From: Zhengitettix transpicula
Lineage: Eukaryota; Arthropoda; Insecta; Orthoptera; Tetrigidae
NCBI GenBank assembly: GCA_037074705.1
Contig: CM073591.1
Location: forward strand, 82,786,032-82,850,031
Direction of reading: 5' to 3'
DNA length: 64,000 nt
Positions 35,130 to 46,154 of this stretch are shown piece after piece. Below the pieces are notes generated by a model that saw nothing but the letters and a program-made list of their open reading frames with translations, made no database searches and was not told the origin of the DNA. Within the stretch, counting starts at the first letter, position 1; every line of letters starts with the position of its first letter. The position numbers were made by a program, and so were the translations under genes.

Positions 35130-35640
35130 TTCCAATTTTAAATATCCTGTTCGACGGGGAGCCATGTTTTCAGGGTACGAAATAAAAAAGTATTTGGTAG
35201 CCAAATCTGCAGTAAATACTCCAATTGGACAATTTTCGTCATCGAAATAGCACAGCCGTGGACCCGTGCGTAGTCTTGATGGAAAAGCTCTTTCGACTTG
35301 TGGACATTTTTTCGTTATATCTTTGTATGGCTGTTCGATAACGACGTCTATTACTCTGTATTTATAGTCGATGTGCTTAATTCAGCGAGCATCCGAAAAA
35401 ACCTTAGCCATCAACTTCACGAACGATTTAACCGCCTTCACTTTATTCTGAGTCGATTCACCTGCAGAAACCAACTGTCCCCCCCCCCTTTTTTTTGTCT
35501 CCCGTGTGCAGTGATCGATCCATGTTTCATCAACAATTATGTATTACCGTAGAAAATAGTCAGGATTACAACGAACATTTGGATCCAACAACGATTGCGT
35601 TAATTCTCTTCTGTGAGCAAACGAGGCACGCATCTTGCCA
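35130..35640 (-). pseudogene. mariner-like transposase remnant C
   Basis: The minus strand reads, in mariner order, RASFAHRRELTQSLLD and NPDYFLR (the segment before the first catalytic Asp), then VDETWIDHCTRET with the intact DETW box at 35520-35531. Next are LVSAGES, KLMAKVFSDAR, a stop, and IKHIDY (the GxIHIDYLEKG region). Then comes a degraded YFDDENCPI where DNAPxH is expected, and SYPENMAP for the YSPDLAP box. The first catalytic Asp is kept, the later part is badly eroded, and stops interrupt the frame. A poly-C/poly-A tract inside it (about 35478-35497) may be a slippage error. It covers roughly the middle third of a transposase. Confidence 0.8.
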
Positions 35641-35644
35641 ATAA

Positions 35645-37190
35645 TTATTAGAAACAACTCTACCTGCGAAATAGAAGTCACTGATCTATATAATGCCATA
35701 GAATAGTATGCAAACAAACATATTTCCACCCTACTTGCGCAATCTCTTTAATTATATCAACACGTTTTGGAGAATTTTTAAGCAGAAACATCTTGCATAT
35801 TTTAATGTTCTTAAGGAGTAATCAGTTTTATGACAAGGTATTTAATTCTCTTTTAATAAGTTTCTTAATTTCTAACTTCGTTTATAAATCTCTTGACAAC
35901 CGAAGAAATGCACTTGAAAATTAATGAGTCAGTCTGAAAGTATAAAACTGCAATTTTAATAAGAGTTCGTAAAGTTTCTTAGAAATGATTCCCTGATGTT
36001 ATAAAAATAAACCAAATTAAGTTTTACAATTTACTACAAATACGTGCTGACAAGGAACAGTTTCCGCTGGCTGGGTCTATCGATTTAGCGAGTGTTGCAC
36101 TTGAAGTTAAATGAGGAATGAAAGTATGGAGGCCGATATTCATCACTCCTATTGTGACTGGACGCTTGAACCATCAATCTTCTTTTTCAGGACCTCGAAT
36201 GCGGCTCACAGGCAATTAGACTTCAACTTTTAAGTATTTGCTGTTTCATTTCATAAACAATGTTTCTGCTACAGAGAGAACTTTGGTAACTATATTTTTG
36301 CAACGTAACATTAAATTTCTTATAAACGCCAATTCGATACACACGGTGTGTAATAAAAGTGTGCTTTAACTTAACATCTGAGGCTTCGAAAGAACAATTA
36401 TCATTACGTAATATCTTTTTGAAATTTCTACCTACTATTTAATAATCACACAACTGATTAATAGAATGTTCCGAATTATGACTTGAATTATTATTATTAT
36501 TAAACAACTATAAAAAAGTTCATAATAATCCAAATGGAAGTTTTGAAATTCATACGGCAGTAAAAGAATTTGACTGTAAACAGAAACAAAATTCACCTGT
36601 TACTGATTTTCTGATACGAAAGCTATGAATACCAATGTCAATTAATTGAGTTTTATTTCAGGATGTTTATACTACCACTTTTCTGTTTAAAGGAGTTTAT
36701 TAAAATTCCATATATTCTTTAGTATTTGCTTAGTTACGAATACAATCAGACATTAATGAGGACAAATCGAATAAAGTAACTGAAATGGATTTTATACGGA
36801 TTAACGAAGTAATAATATAAATTTCAAGGATCACAAACGCCGTAGACGGAGGAATTTGATAATTAAAATTCTTTATAAATCAGAATAAAATCTGTCTCTT
36901 CTGCTCACTTCGTCTCTGAATCTCATTTCAGTTATTTATGACACACAATTGTGAAATCCACTGTGAAATAACTCAAGAATGTCTTTGCTTTATGCTGTCT
37001 AGGAATAAAGTCTTGTAATTAAACGTTAATGTTTGCATGTTATAAAACAAGGAAGCTCATACGACATTAAAAATCAGGCTGAAATCTGTACTTAAGAAAA
37101 TTGACCTGTTCGCGACACTGACCTTTTAAAAGCACCGCAAAAAAATAACAATTAAAATATTTATTTGAAATGAAAGTATAGTGCGTTTGT
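35645..37190. other. no gene seen
   Basis: Could contain the degraded 5' half of mariner remnant C at its left side, but no helix-turn-helix motif was recognised. The rest is AT-rich. Confidence 0.45.
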
Positions 37191-37194
37191 TTTA

Positions 37195-37335
37195 ATATCT
37201 AATAAATAGATCAAATAGCCAAATAACTGACAAAATGAAGTGATGATATAAATACCACACAGCATTTCTGGAATCCATGTTACTTGCGTCAGGTAATTAA
37301 GAACACAACGGCCGTGAGTGCCACAACCGCACAAT
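37195..37335 (-). repeat. solo Penelope-like tail module
   Basis: Plus-strand order is AAATAACTGACAAAATGAAG, GATATAAATACCACACAGC, TTTCTGGAATCC, CTTGCGTCAGG, then AAGAACACAAC and a trailing CAGTTGACTCAAAAGC. This matches the module below the GIY-YIG fragments at 2.0 and 50.6 kb, in the same orientation. No coding part is attached. Confidence 0.65.
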
Positions 37336-37607
37336 CCAGTTGACTCAAAAGCTTTTTTTTAATAATAACGTACAAACAGACGTAAAAACAAAATTACATT
37401 TTAGTACTTTACGTATATTTTTAAGTTATTATTTAATCACAACAGTTTTTAGATAAATAACAAACATTTTTTTCAGAACAATAGTAATGCAATGCTATTG
37501 AATGTTCTTAAATGAATGGCTGTTATAGGTTAAAAAAGTACTTGTTTTTATAAAACAACTATCTTAGTGCACGGCGTTTCCCGGGTATTATTTAAATGAA
37601 CCCGGAG

Positions 37608-37743
37608 TAGGAATTGATTCGACACTTACCTTTCGGTAAACATTTCATTTAACCAGCATCAATAGCGCCAGTGTCTAGGAATTGATTCGACACTTACCTT
37701 TTGGTAAACATTTCATTTAACCAGCATCAATAGCGCCAGTGTT
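37608..37743. repeat. 68-bp tandem duplication, two copies
   Basis: Copies 37608-37675 and 37676-37743 are nearly identical: both begin TAGGAATTGATTCGACAC and end AATAGCGCCAGTGT, with a C/T difference in TTTCGGTAA versus TTTTGGTAA. The near-identity suggests a recent duplication inside an old repeat. Confidence 0.93.
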
Positions 37744-38968
37744 TTAAAATTTACCTATTTACGGTCACCTCTCCGACCTAACCCCTCGGCATCTAACTTC
37801 AAATAAACCACGACTATGACTGACAGTATTCTGGAACCCTGCTACTACCTAAAATAAAAGTGTCTGAAAAATCAATACGAATTTAAACAGTAAAAAATAC
37901 ACGATACCTTAATAAAGTCTAAAATTATCCCATATAACTTAAAGGAGTAAAGAAATAGAACCGTTAACTAAATTGAGACCCATGGTACCTAAGAAAATAA
38001 AAAATTTAGCCCGTACCTTAAGAGGGTCAAAACTAATCCGGGTGACCTTTTCTCAACCGCGTCCACCTCCACGAAGAAAAAAAATACATCAACCTCGATT
38101 AATCATGTTTAATGCGAGAATTAATCTCAGCGACTCCAATAACCACAAAATCTACAATAATATCGGTATTTTAAAATTATTTTTTATGTAAATCCCTTCC
38201 ACCACCACCCGTACGATAAAGGTGCTTCCCTCCCTTGCGTTTTGGAGCTGAAATTAGACATAAAATTTCTAGAATGACACTATCAAAGCGACCTCGGAAA
38301 CATTCGCTAATAATGGCCGTTTAGGAAAGTTTTTAATGTCATAGCCTCTCATAGCCTGGATCGTAAGTACCATGTGTATAAAGTTTGGTAAAATATTGTC
38401 TACGAATTTAAGATTGTAAATGGAAATTTATTTCACCTCTTTACATCCCCACTCCTAGAGACTGAACAAAATCTTGACCAGTATGGTAAATGTTCAAATT
38501 AAATTCAGTGCCTTCCATAACCCCATGCTCAATACTAGTCTCTATTGTTTACTCATTACTTTATGTAACGGCATTTCACCCACACCCTCCCCCACCCCCA
38601 TACTTAGGGACGAATCTATAACTTAACTGACATAGAGGATGTCAGAATTAAACACATTGGCAATTGTAACCCTACATTTGACACCTATCTCGGTTGTTTC
38701 GCGTTTATTTTATGTAACGCCATCCTCCACGTCCGCTATTGGTAGTTGAAATTCTACACTAAAAACATCTGGATAGAAAGAATTAATCACATAGACCCCG
38801 AAAAGTAATTAATCGACCGTTTCACCATGTTTTTAATTTTCACCCCCGTTCACCCCTTGGAAAACCGAACAGAAAAATTCGCGGGGTTGCGCACAACAAC
38901 TCACCAAAGTTTAATCGCAATCGGACGAATGCTTTAGGATTGCACGGGGGAAATACATACACAAATTC

Positions 38969-38971
<3 letters not shown>

Positions 38972-39043
<72 letters not shown>
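38972..39043. repeat. compound microsatellite (TA)n(GA)n
   Basis: About 31 bp of TA joined directly to about 41 bp of GA. Confidence 0.96.
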
Positions 39044-39044
<1 letters not shown>

Positions 39045-39830
39045 AAATAATTCCTTCATGAATAATTTGCAATTTTATTTGGGAAAGAATACGTTAATAT
39101 ATTCTTTACGATTGATTATATTTATTATGAAATTGAAAAATATTAAAACAAATGATTTGATTTTAAATATTCTATTGTTCTACAATTAATTTTTCCTTTC
39201 AATAATAGATGAATATTTTTGTTTTACCTATTAGATAATTTTTTTAAAGAAAAAGGTTACATAAAGTTTTGATTTCAAATATTATATCGTTTGTTCTTTA
39301 CATCGCTTTTGACATTTAAGAAAGAAGAATATTGTTTTTCCTATTAGAAAATTTTTTAGAAGTATAAGAAATGATATATAAATTTGTGATTTGAGAAATT
39401 AGATTATTAGTTCGGTGTACACCATTTTGATTATTGTTGTTTTTCTTTTAGATATAATCCATTTTTAAATGTTTATATGAAATTGTAATTTCAAATTTTG
39501 TTTTGTTCTCTTTGCATCATGAAATTTTTACATGTTTTTTATGTTACGTGATTTATTATTATTTCTTAAAAATAATATATATTATAAGTAACAGACCTCA
39601 GTTCAAATAATTTTAATTGTAATATTCTTACCGTAGAAACATAAAATAAACAACACGAAGAAATAAAGTAATGACAGAAACGTCGTTAAATAAAATATTA
39701 TAATACATATATCTGTTATAATAGTCATTTAATTTATCTTATCTACACACGTGTAAAACATTGAAAGATTGTAATGCATCTTAAATTTTATTTTATTTTC
39801 CAAATCGTGCTTTTTAACGTCTATGATTCA
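39045..39830. other. very AT-rich, no gene seen
   Basis: Low-complexity AT-rich sequence with no meaningful frame. Confidence 0.5.
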
Positions 39831-39832
39831 CC

Positions 39833-40186
39833 GTGTTTGTAGAGGATGGTGGTCTTAACAGTGTTCATGTTCACATATACATTTTTAACTCAGATATTAG
39901 TACTAGTATAAACGTATATCATAATTGTCCAAACATTGGTCAGGGAGAACGAGAAATATCAAATCATCAACCTTGTTTATATGAGAGAGATAATGTGTCA
40001 TTAATATATTCACAAATAGGTTTATACGGTTTAAAAAGGCTGAACCAGAAAAGATTCAGCATCTTCCTTTTCTTTACTGCTCAACGTAAACGCATAAAGT
40101 ATATTGGAAATTTAGTGATTAAGCTGGCAACCGTCCCAATGTCAACCCAGAATTCTTCTTCAGATATTACGTACTTTGTTAGCTGA
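39833..40186 (+). CDS. unrecognised 117-codon open frame
   Basis: It starts at a GTG. The peptide includes VEDGGLNSVHVHIYIF and NQKRFSIFLFFTAQRKR. The segment is less AT-rich than the 800 bp before it and is followed 54 bp later by another plus-strand frame in a different phase. No family was recognised and no splice pair is obvious. Two frames in a row on one strand could be a frameshifted or spliced pseudogene, or chance. Confidence 0.18.
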   Translation: MFVEDGGLNSVHVHIYIFNSDISTSINVYHNCPNIGQGEREISNHQPCLYERDNVSLIYSQIGLYGLKRLNQKRFSIFLFFTAQRKRIKYIGNLVIKLATVPMSTQNSSSDITYFVS

Positions 40187-40240
40187 AAATGATACTACAT
40201 TCTGAGACGTTATTCGCATGATGTACTTTTCAGATCATCG

Positions 40241-40546
40241 TTGAAAACCATAAGAAGAACATATCGCCGAACGGTTAAGGCAGATAAAATTTTCTATTAC
40301 TCCTCTATCCTCATACTCTACTGCGAATCGATATATAATGCTCATAAAAATAATGTGGATGACGCGTACCTCAATAGAGGTCATAATCGACAGAAATTTA
40401 AGAATTGTCATTGTGTTGTTAGGGTGATACTAGGGAACAATGAACGATTATGTCCACAAAAAAATATTCGTACCAGTACTAGTACAGTGGATTTAGAGTT
40501 TAATAAAACGCTTCGGTTCTCACCACGGTTGAAACCAATAGAGTGA
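40241..40546 (+). CDS. unrecognised 101-codon open frame
   Basis: It opens at a TTG and encodes a basic peptide with KTIRRTYRRTVKADKIFYYS, AYLNRGHNRQKFKNCHC and a C-terminal RFSPRLKPIE. I do not recognise it. Together with the preceding frame it makes the densest same-strand coding potential in this part of the window, which is the main reason to list it. Confidence 0.18.
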   Translation: MKTIRRTYRRTVKADKIFYYSSILILYCESIYNAHKNNVDDAYLNRGHNRQKFKNCHCVVRVILGNNERLCPQKNIRTSTSTVDLEFNKTLRFSPRLKPIE

Positions 40547-40794
40547 CATCAAAATACTAATAATAATGCATTAACCGTTACACTTTCAGATATCGGCTTT
40601 CCCGCAGAATTTCACCAATTACATTTGTTAAGAGAGCCGTGAATTCATGTATTAAATAGCAATACTTCACTCCAAAACGTATTATAATAATCTGAGCGTT
40701 ACACAAATGCAAAATTAATATGTGAGGTAAAACAGCCGAATAAATCAACAAATATTATTATGTTAGATGAAAATATTCTTGCAGATAATATAAA

Positions 40795-41470
40795 TCTTGT
40801 GCCCAATATTATTTCAACGGAGGGACGTGGGACAAGCACCAAGAGCCTGCCTTCCTGATACAGATTAATATAAGGTTTTCTCTTCATCAAAATTAGGCGA
40901 ATGAGACCGGGGACACTAGTTAACCCTTGGCTAATTTTTATCTTCCTTCTGAAGCCCTCCCTTCTATTCCTTCCTATGCTATGAAAAAGGAGAAGTCACC
41001 ACATAGATGACCCACTATATATAAAAAAACAGCATTGGAAAAGAAGGAGCCTTACATAAGAGTAGGGAGATGCTGCCTACGGGGACGCCTTCTTCTCCCT
41101 CTGCTTTTGTATTAAGATTCCTATCATCCGAGACACATGCGCGAGTTTTGAGAGATGTGTGATCCTGGATCACAGACGTTCGGAATATGGCAACTAGACT
41201 CTCTCGAACAGTCGGTAGGGTGACTGCTAAATTCAGGCATGGAGACGGAAATGCTGAGTCCGCACATCATGGCCCGCTGCAGTCAACCGAAAATCGTGGG
41301 ACAAATTCCAAGAGTCCGACCTACCTGATTCTGTAGGGTTTTTCCTGAATAACATTTATGTCAATGCCTGGTGAGGATATTTAAACTATACCATTTTCCA
41401 TTTTCTTACCATTTTCTCCTTTCTCAATCCTTTCTATCCTATATTGATGTGGACACAATGTTAATTACCT
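40795..41470 (-). repeat. dispersed repeat family A, two head-to-tail copies
   Basis: On the minus strand the right-hand copy (about 41470-41010) contains AGGTAGGTCGGACTC, TTGTCCCACG, CAGCATTTCCGTCTCC and a purine-rich GGGAGAAGAAGGCGTCCCC end. After about 130 bp the left-hand copy starts (about 41000-40795), with GCCAAGGGTTAACTAG at 40917-40932, then ATCAGGAAGGCAGGCTC and TGTCCCACG. The right-hand copy keeps a longer middle part (GATCCAGGATCACACATC) that the plus-strand copies lack, so it may be closer to the full unit. The arrangement shows that the family can occur in tandem. Confidence 0.72.
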
Positions 41471-41474
41471 TTAA

Positions 41475-44400
41475 ATAGCCTGACTCTAAATAAACTCGTG
41501 AACGTGCTGCATTAATGGATAATTAACATTCATAACAAAGGAGAACATAATGTTACGTTATGGCAGAAAATGTGTAAAATTGTGACATAAACTGAATTTT
41601 TTTTATCTTTGAATGACGCATATGAGGTTAACCCAAGTTCAAGACATGTGATAGAAAGTATCACGGAATTGTTCGTGGATAGCAAGTTTTACATCACCAC
41701 TGACTCATCGAAATAATTTTCATATAGCACCATCATTCTATCCTATATCACTTACCAAATCCATCTCTACCTGCGTATTTGGGGTTATCTTGAAAGCGTC
41801 AGTAAGACTCTCAATTGATAAAAATGAAACGGTGCGAAGCGTTGATATGTTTTGTAGTTATTTTAGCAAGTGTAATGCTTTAGAATCTGCGTCTGAAGTG
41901 TTCTGGTAAGAACATGGCATTCCTGATCATTTTTAACATTTAATATCATCGGCGTTGAGAGAAAAACGGATCACCTCAATTACAGTAAGTTCAAGTCAGT
42001 CAGTACTAATAGCGTTGGTCAGGTACAAGTTTTGTTTCTATTTGATGATTCAATTAACTCATCCTTTGATAGGAAAGAATTTGTTGGTTTTAAATATTGT
42101 TTACTTGTTCACTTTAAATTAATGAAGAATGAGTACAACTTCAAATATTAAAAAGTAGAAATTGCATAAAATTTATTGAAATTAAATTAATAAAATATCA
42201 AATTAATACAAATTTCAGAGTAGTTTCGTCAGTACATTCATTGGCTCTTCCTTTTGGAGAAAGGAGCGATTTAATCATTTGACACAAATACGCCTACGGA
42301 AATGATGCCATAATATACTGTCAGGTAAATTATAACAATACCCATTTCTAATTTGCTAAAATAAAATATTTTTCTACTGTTTCAAAGCATCAAAAAGTTA
42401 CGTAATATCAGAGCACACGTTTCAATGTTTGTTACGAGTTCAGTTGCACGTAGGATAAAATAAATTCAGCGAATTTGTGGAATGAGAATTCTTTTGTAAC
42501 CCACAACGTTATGAAACCAAATACAAAAATAGATAGTCTGTAATTCCTGTATATAAGAAAAGACAAGGTTGGGGCTGATAAATCGACGGCAAGATTTATT
42601 AATAAAGTGATAAATGTTTCAATCACATTATTAAGTGACTAATTTTTGTGCATCAACTCCGCAAGTACATTTTTCATTTTATATATTATTCAGACAGTAA
42701 AATATAAAACTATAACTTTTATGCGACGAAAATAAATCTCTGGCGACAGTTAAGCTTATCCAGCAATAAAATTTATGTAAGTTGACAAGCCTAATATTTA
42801 TCATACTCAGTGCTATATATTGTTGCCTAAATGCTGAAAACAGTACGTTACTTCAGTAGGAAGCAATCACGCAGTAGTTGGAATCATTGTTAGTTGTTCC
42901 TCTTGTTTGTCGTCAAAGTCCTATACTTCTACGATTTTATGGAAGTACAGCAAGACGGGATTCCCATACTTTCCTTATAAAAGTCAATTATCTTAGACAA
43001 ATAATCTTATTGCAGGTTTATAAAGAAACCTGTTAATTGCATCCATTTTAAATATATTTCAATAGTCAAGTTTATTTTATGCTAGTATGCACGTACATGC
43101 AAGAGTATGCGCATACCCGGCCATTAGTCTGAAGCAAAGTATAAAAATTGGTATTGATTCATAATACATAATATTTATTTTTTATTGAAAAAGTAAATTT
43201 GTCAATTTTCATTTCGGTCAGCAAACAAAATCGTAATTTACATCATTTTATCTTATATGGTCCAATACATTTGTTTTATTTATCTGATTTCAAAATACTT
43301 ATAAATAAATTAAAACAGCCGTATTTTTAATAAATAGTAAAAAACAAAACTTAACACTACATGTCGTCCTCAATATATCAGGTTTATAATGGATTTTGAG
43401 TATTATTAATATAAAAATCGAAAATTATATTTAAAAAAGTGTTGACTAAACGTTTTTCTAAAATATATTTAACTTACAATTTTTTCAAACTGATAAATTC
43501 TTCGCATAATCAGTAGTTAAATCTATTTGACATAATTTTGAACTAAAAACATGAACTCAACACTGCTTTAAACATAATTTTTATTTTTATATTTACAATA
43601 CTCAAAATGATGAAGTTATAGATTGAGGATGATACGATCTGATAATTTTTATGTTCAATGTTATTAAACTATGTCTGACATATTTGATAGTTTTCATTTA
43701 TATAGAAAAAAATATATTCAACTGATATCCAATATGGTTTAAGGCGTCATCTGTTAAGAAGTGCTCATATATGTAAATTGATGTCCTACGTAGTGGTCTT
43801 GTATTTCAGATCAATGGCAGTTTTGTTCCTCCGATGCATATGCGTACCAAGAGAATCATTTCAATAGAGAAATGGTTAATATTCTGGACATTAAATATTT
43901 CAGGAGGAAGTGTATTGATAATTATATAAATTAGAAATCGTTTACAAGTACGAGTATTCATATTACACTTGTTTTTTCTACTATAATAATTATTTTAATA
44001 CACATTTTTCATGACAGACTGCTATTACTATATTATATTGGCATAACATTTTATATACTTATTGTTAAGATATTTCATTAATTGGATACCTGCCAATTTG
44101 CTGATTTGAGCGTCATAGGAAGTTAAGTATACATTTGTATTGCTTACTATATTCCTTAAAGAAAAATTAAATTATCAACTTTGTAGATGTCCCATAAATG
44201 TAAATATGCTACAAAATAAGGGAATTCTATTTTCGCTTCTAATTCTTCAGTCAGCGTTAGGCGTAGTATGGTTTAGTTTGGGAAATATTGTTCTGAATTT
44301 ATGCTAAATATTTAATATACTTGACGGTTTGCAAAATTAAGTTTGAATCTTTTTAATATAATCAGTCGTTTGATTTATACTAACCTATAATAGAAGAAAT

Positions 44401-45655
44401 ATTCAAAATATCGCATATTTGATTTTGAGAACCAATTATAACGGAATGCTTTATACTTTTTAAATTATAAGGGGTCTACATCTGTGCCATTATAAGCTCA
44501 TCCTTTTATTGAGAAACGAATTAGCGTCCTTGGAGTCGTTTTCTTATACGATAGAGAAACGCAACAGAATGGCCCAGAAAAATATTACAACATTGAATGT
44601 ACAAATTACAGCTATTGGATAGGGTTTTTAAATTTCGTAATAACGATGTTCATTCCCCGCAATTTGTCTTACCAAAATTTGCTGCGGATCTAACGCAGTT
44701 GTACAGTAAGAGATTCGAAAACAATCTTTAGGCGTATGCAGGCTGATACTATTTCTTTGTTTTTGTTTTCTTTCACTTAGTTTAGTATCTAGATAATAAA
44801 TATAATATAATCATATCTATTTGTCTATTTATCTTATTGTATTATAATCAGTTATGCGAAGAAATAAATGAAATTTTACAGATTTTACAAAACTTGAGTA
44901 ATTTTCAAACTGCTGAAAATAGAAACGTGTAATTTATCAAGTAGTTTAGCAATGATAGTAATATTTGTAAATGATAATTACACATTCACTTACGAAAAAA
45001 TCTGTAAATAAATCCTTATTATAATTACATGTCAGTTAAAATTAATTTGAGAATTCTTCCACTTTTCGTTATTTAATAAAAATTATAAATTCAAATAATT
45101 CCACTACTATATGCTGTACGTGCATATATAGTTTTGATTAGTTAACAAATTTGATAGTTTTAATGTTGATGATAATTTTTGTCAACATTTTTGGAATCAA
45201 TATATCTTTTATTGCAGTTCTGTCCAGAATACGAGTTCGTAATGAGAAAAGTAATTTTTTTAGGATGATTTCAGTTTTAGATGCACTAGAAATGAATGAT
45301 AGAAAAATTCTGTATGTACCATTGATTAATAACTCATAATAATATACGGATGCTTTATGATAATATTTTCAAATTCGAAAATTCCAGAATAGAACAAATA
45401 AGTTTAATACAGTTACTTTGTTGATACTCTCGAACGCACCATAATGTTAATAAATAATCGGTGACTTATGCAATAGTAATATTTAGGGATGAAATTCACT
45501 ATTTTTCTTAGAAAATAATGCGGTCCATCAGACCTGACAATACATAAAATAATCAAACAGATACGTTCTGTTAGAAATTTTGGGCTTAAACACTTTACTT
45601 TATTATTCCTGCGTGGAGATTAATAACCCATCAAGTTTTCCGCCTAATGGAATTT
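41475..45655. other. AT-rich, no gene seen
   Basis: About 4.2 kb without a recognised feature; reading frames are short and low in complexity. Confidence 0.5.
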
Positions 45656-45659
45656 TTTC

Positions 45660-45930
45660 CCTCGAGAAAAGTGTGCCCCTGTAGGTGTCGCATGCGCGTC
45701 TCACCTGCTGCCATGGCGCTACGCCATGCTCGTTCCCTGGGCCCGCCTGGCTGAGACGCGACTGCCGCAGCCGCCGCGGGACCCGACACACTTCCCTCCC
45801 ACGGCGCATGCGCGGACCCCGGGCGACCCCGCTCTGCTCTGCAACCATCCTCAGGTACCTCCTCACCACCTCCACTCACGCAACACGCGGCTGGGACCAA
45901 CTGTACGTACCGTCAACAAGCTGATCATGG
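45660..45930. promoter_or_regulatory. isolated CpG island, candidate promoter or first exon
   Basis: This is the only strongly GC-rich block in the window, with about 25 CpG dinucleotides by eye between 45690 and 45905. It holds a perfect GCGCATGCGC palindrome at 45804-45813 and a CGCATGCGCG at 45689-45698. Both match the core of the NRF-1 site typical of housekeeping promoters. A short inverted repeat surrounds GCCATGGCG (about 45710-45730). Splice-donor-like sequences occur on both strands: CAGGTACC (plus, about 45853) and GCAGCAGGTGAGAC (minus, about 45701-45714). Two frames are open on each strand for 79-90 codons, probably only because GC-rich sequence lacks stops. A promoter is likelier than a long coding exon. 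Confidence 0.45.
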
Positions 45931-45985
45931 AAAACCAAAGATTCAGGAATAAAATTCCGAGAGAAAATAGATTGACAATAATTAA

Positions 45986-46150
45986 ATGAAACGTCCCAGC
46001 TTATATTTATTGAAAGACGTCACAATCATACTAAGAAAAGTTACTTCTCTAAAAGAGGAGATGGCCGACAACGACCACGACCCGCATGGGCAGCTGTGGG
46101 ATCATTTCAAACATGAAATTAAAATTATTGTGATGTTGAACTACTATTAA
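45986..46150 (+). CDS. 54-codon small ORF downstream of the CpG island
   Basis: From ATG at 45986 to TAA at 46148-46150. The middle, ILRKVTSLKEEMADNDHDPH then GQLWDHFKH, has a composition unlike the AT-rich background, and its codons are GC-rich exactly where the local DNA is (about 46060-46115). The last ten codons revert to AT-rich sequence, so a real exon may end earlier. It lies 60-300 bp below the CpG island on the plus strand, which suits an early exon. No family was recognised. It could instead be a chance frame. Confidence 0.28.
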   Translation: MKRPSLYLLKDVTIILRKVTSLKEEMADNDHDPHGQLWDHFKHEIKIIVMLNYY

Positions 46151-46154
46151 AGTG

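Larger units (their letters stand above)
37570..39043 (+). repeat. decayed long repeat ending in a compound microsatellite
   Basis: This stretch is less AT-rich and C-rich on the plus strand. It contains several related sub-blocks with TTTATGTAACG(G/C)CAT followed by C-rich runs and GAA-TCTA (about 38560 and 38708; weaker near 38180 and 38430). It ends with TTTAATCGCAATCGGACGAA, a short GC block and (TA)n(GA)n. A tail of this form, an ATCGCAATCGG-like phrase followed by simple repeats, is typical of the 3' ends of some insect non-LTR elements. No coding motif is kept. Confidence 0.45.

Noticed and set aside
35477..35497. Poly-C/poly-T tract as a regulatory element
   Set aside because: It lies inside the mariner remnant and is best explained as slippage or an assembly error.
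45603..45989. Four overlapping 79-90 codon frames in the CpG island
   Set aside because: GC-rich DNA has few stop codons, so frames open by chance on both strands. None has a recognised motif.
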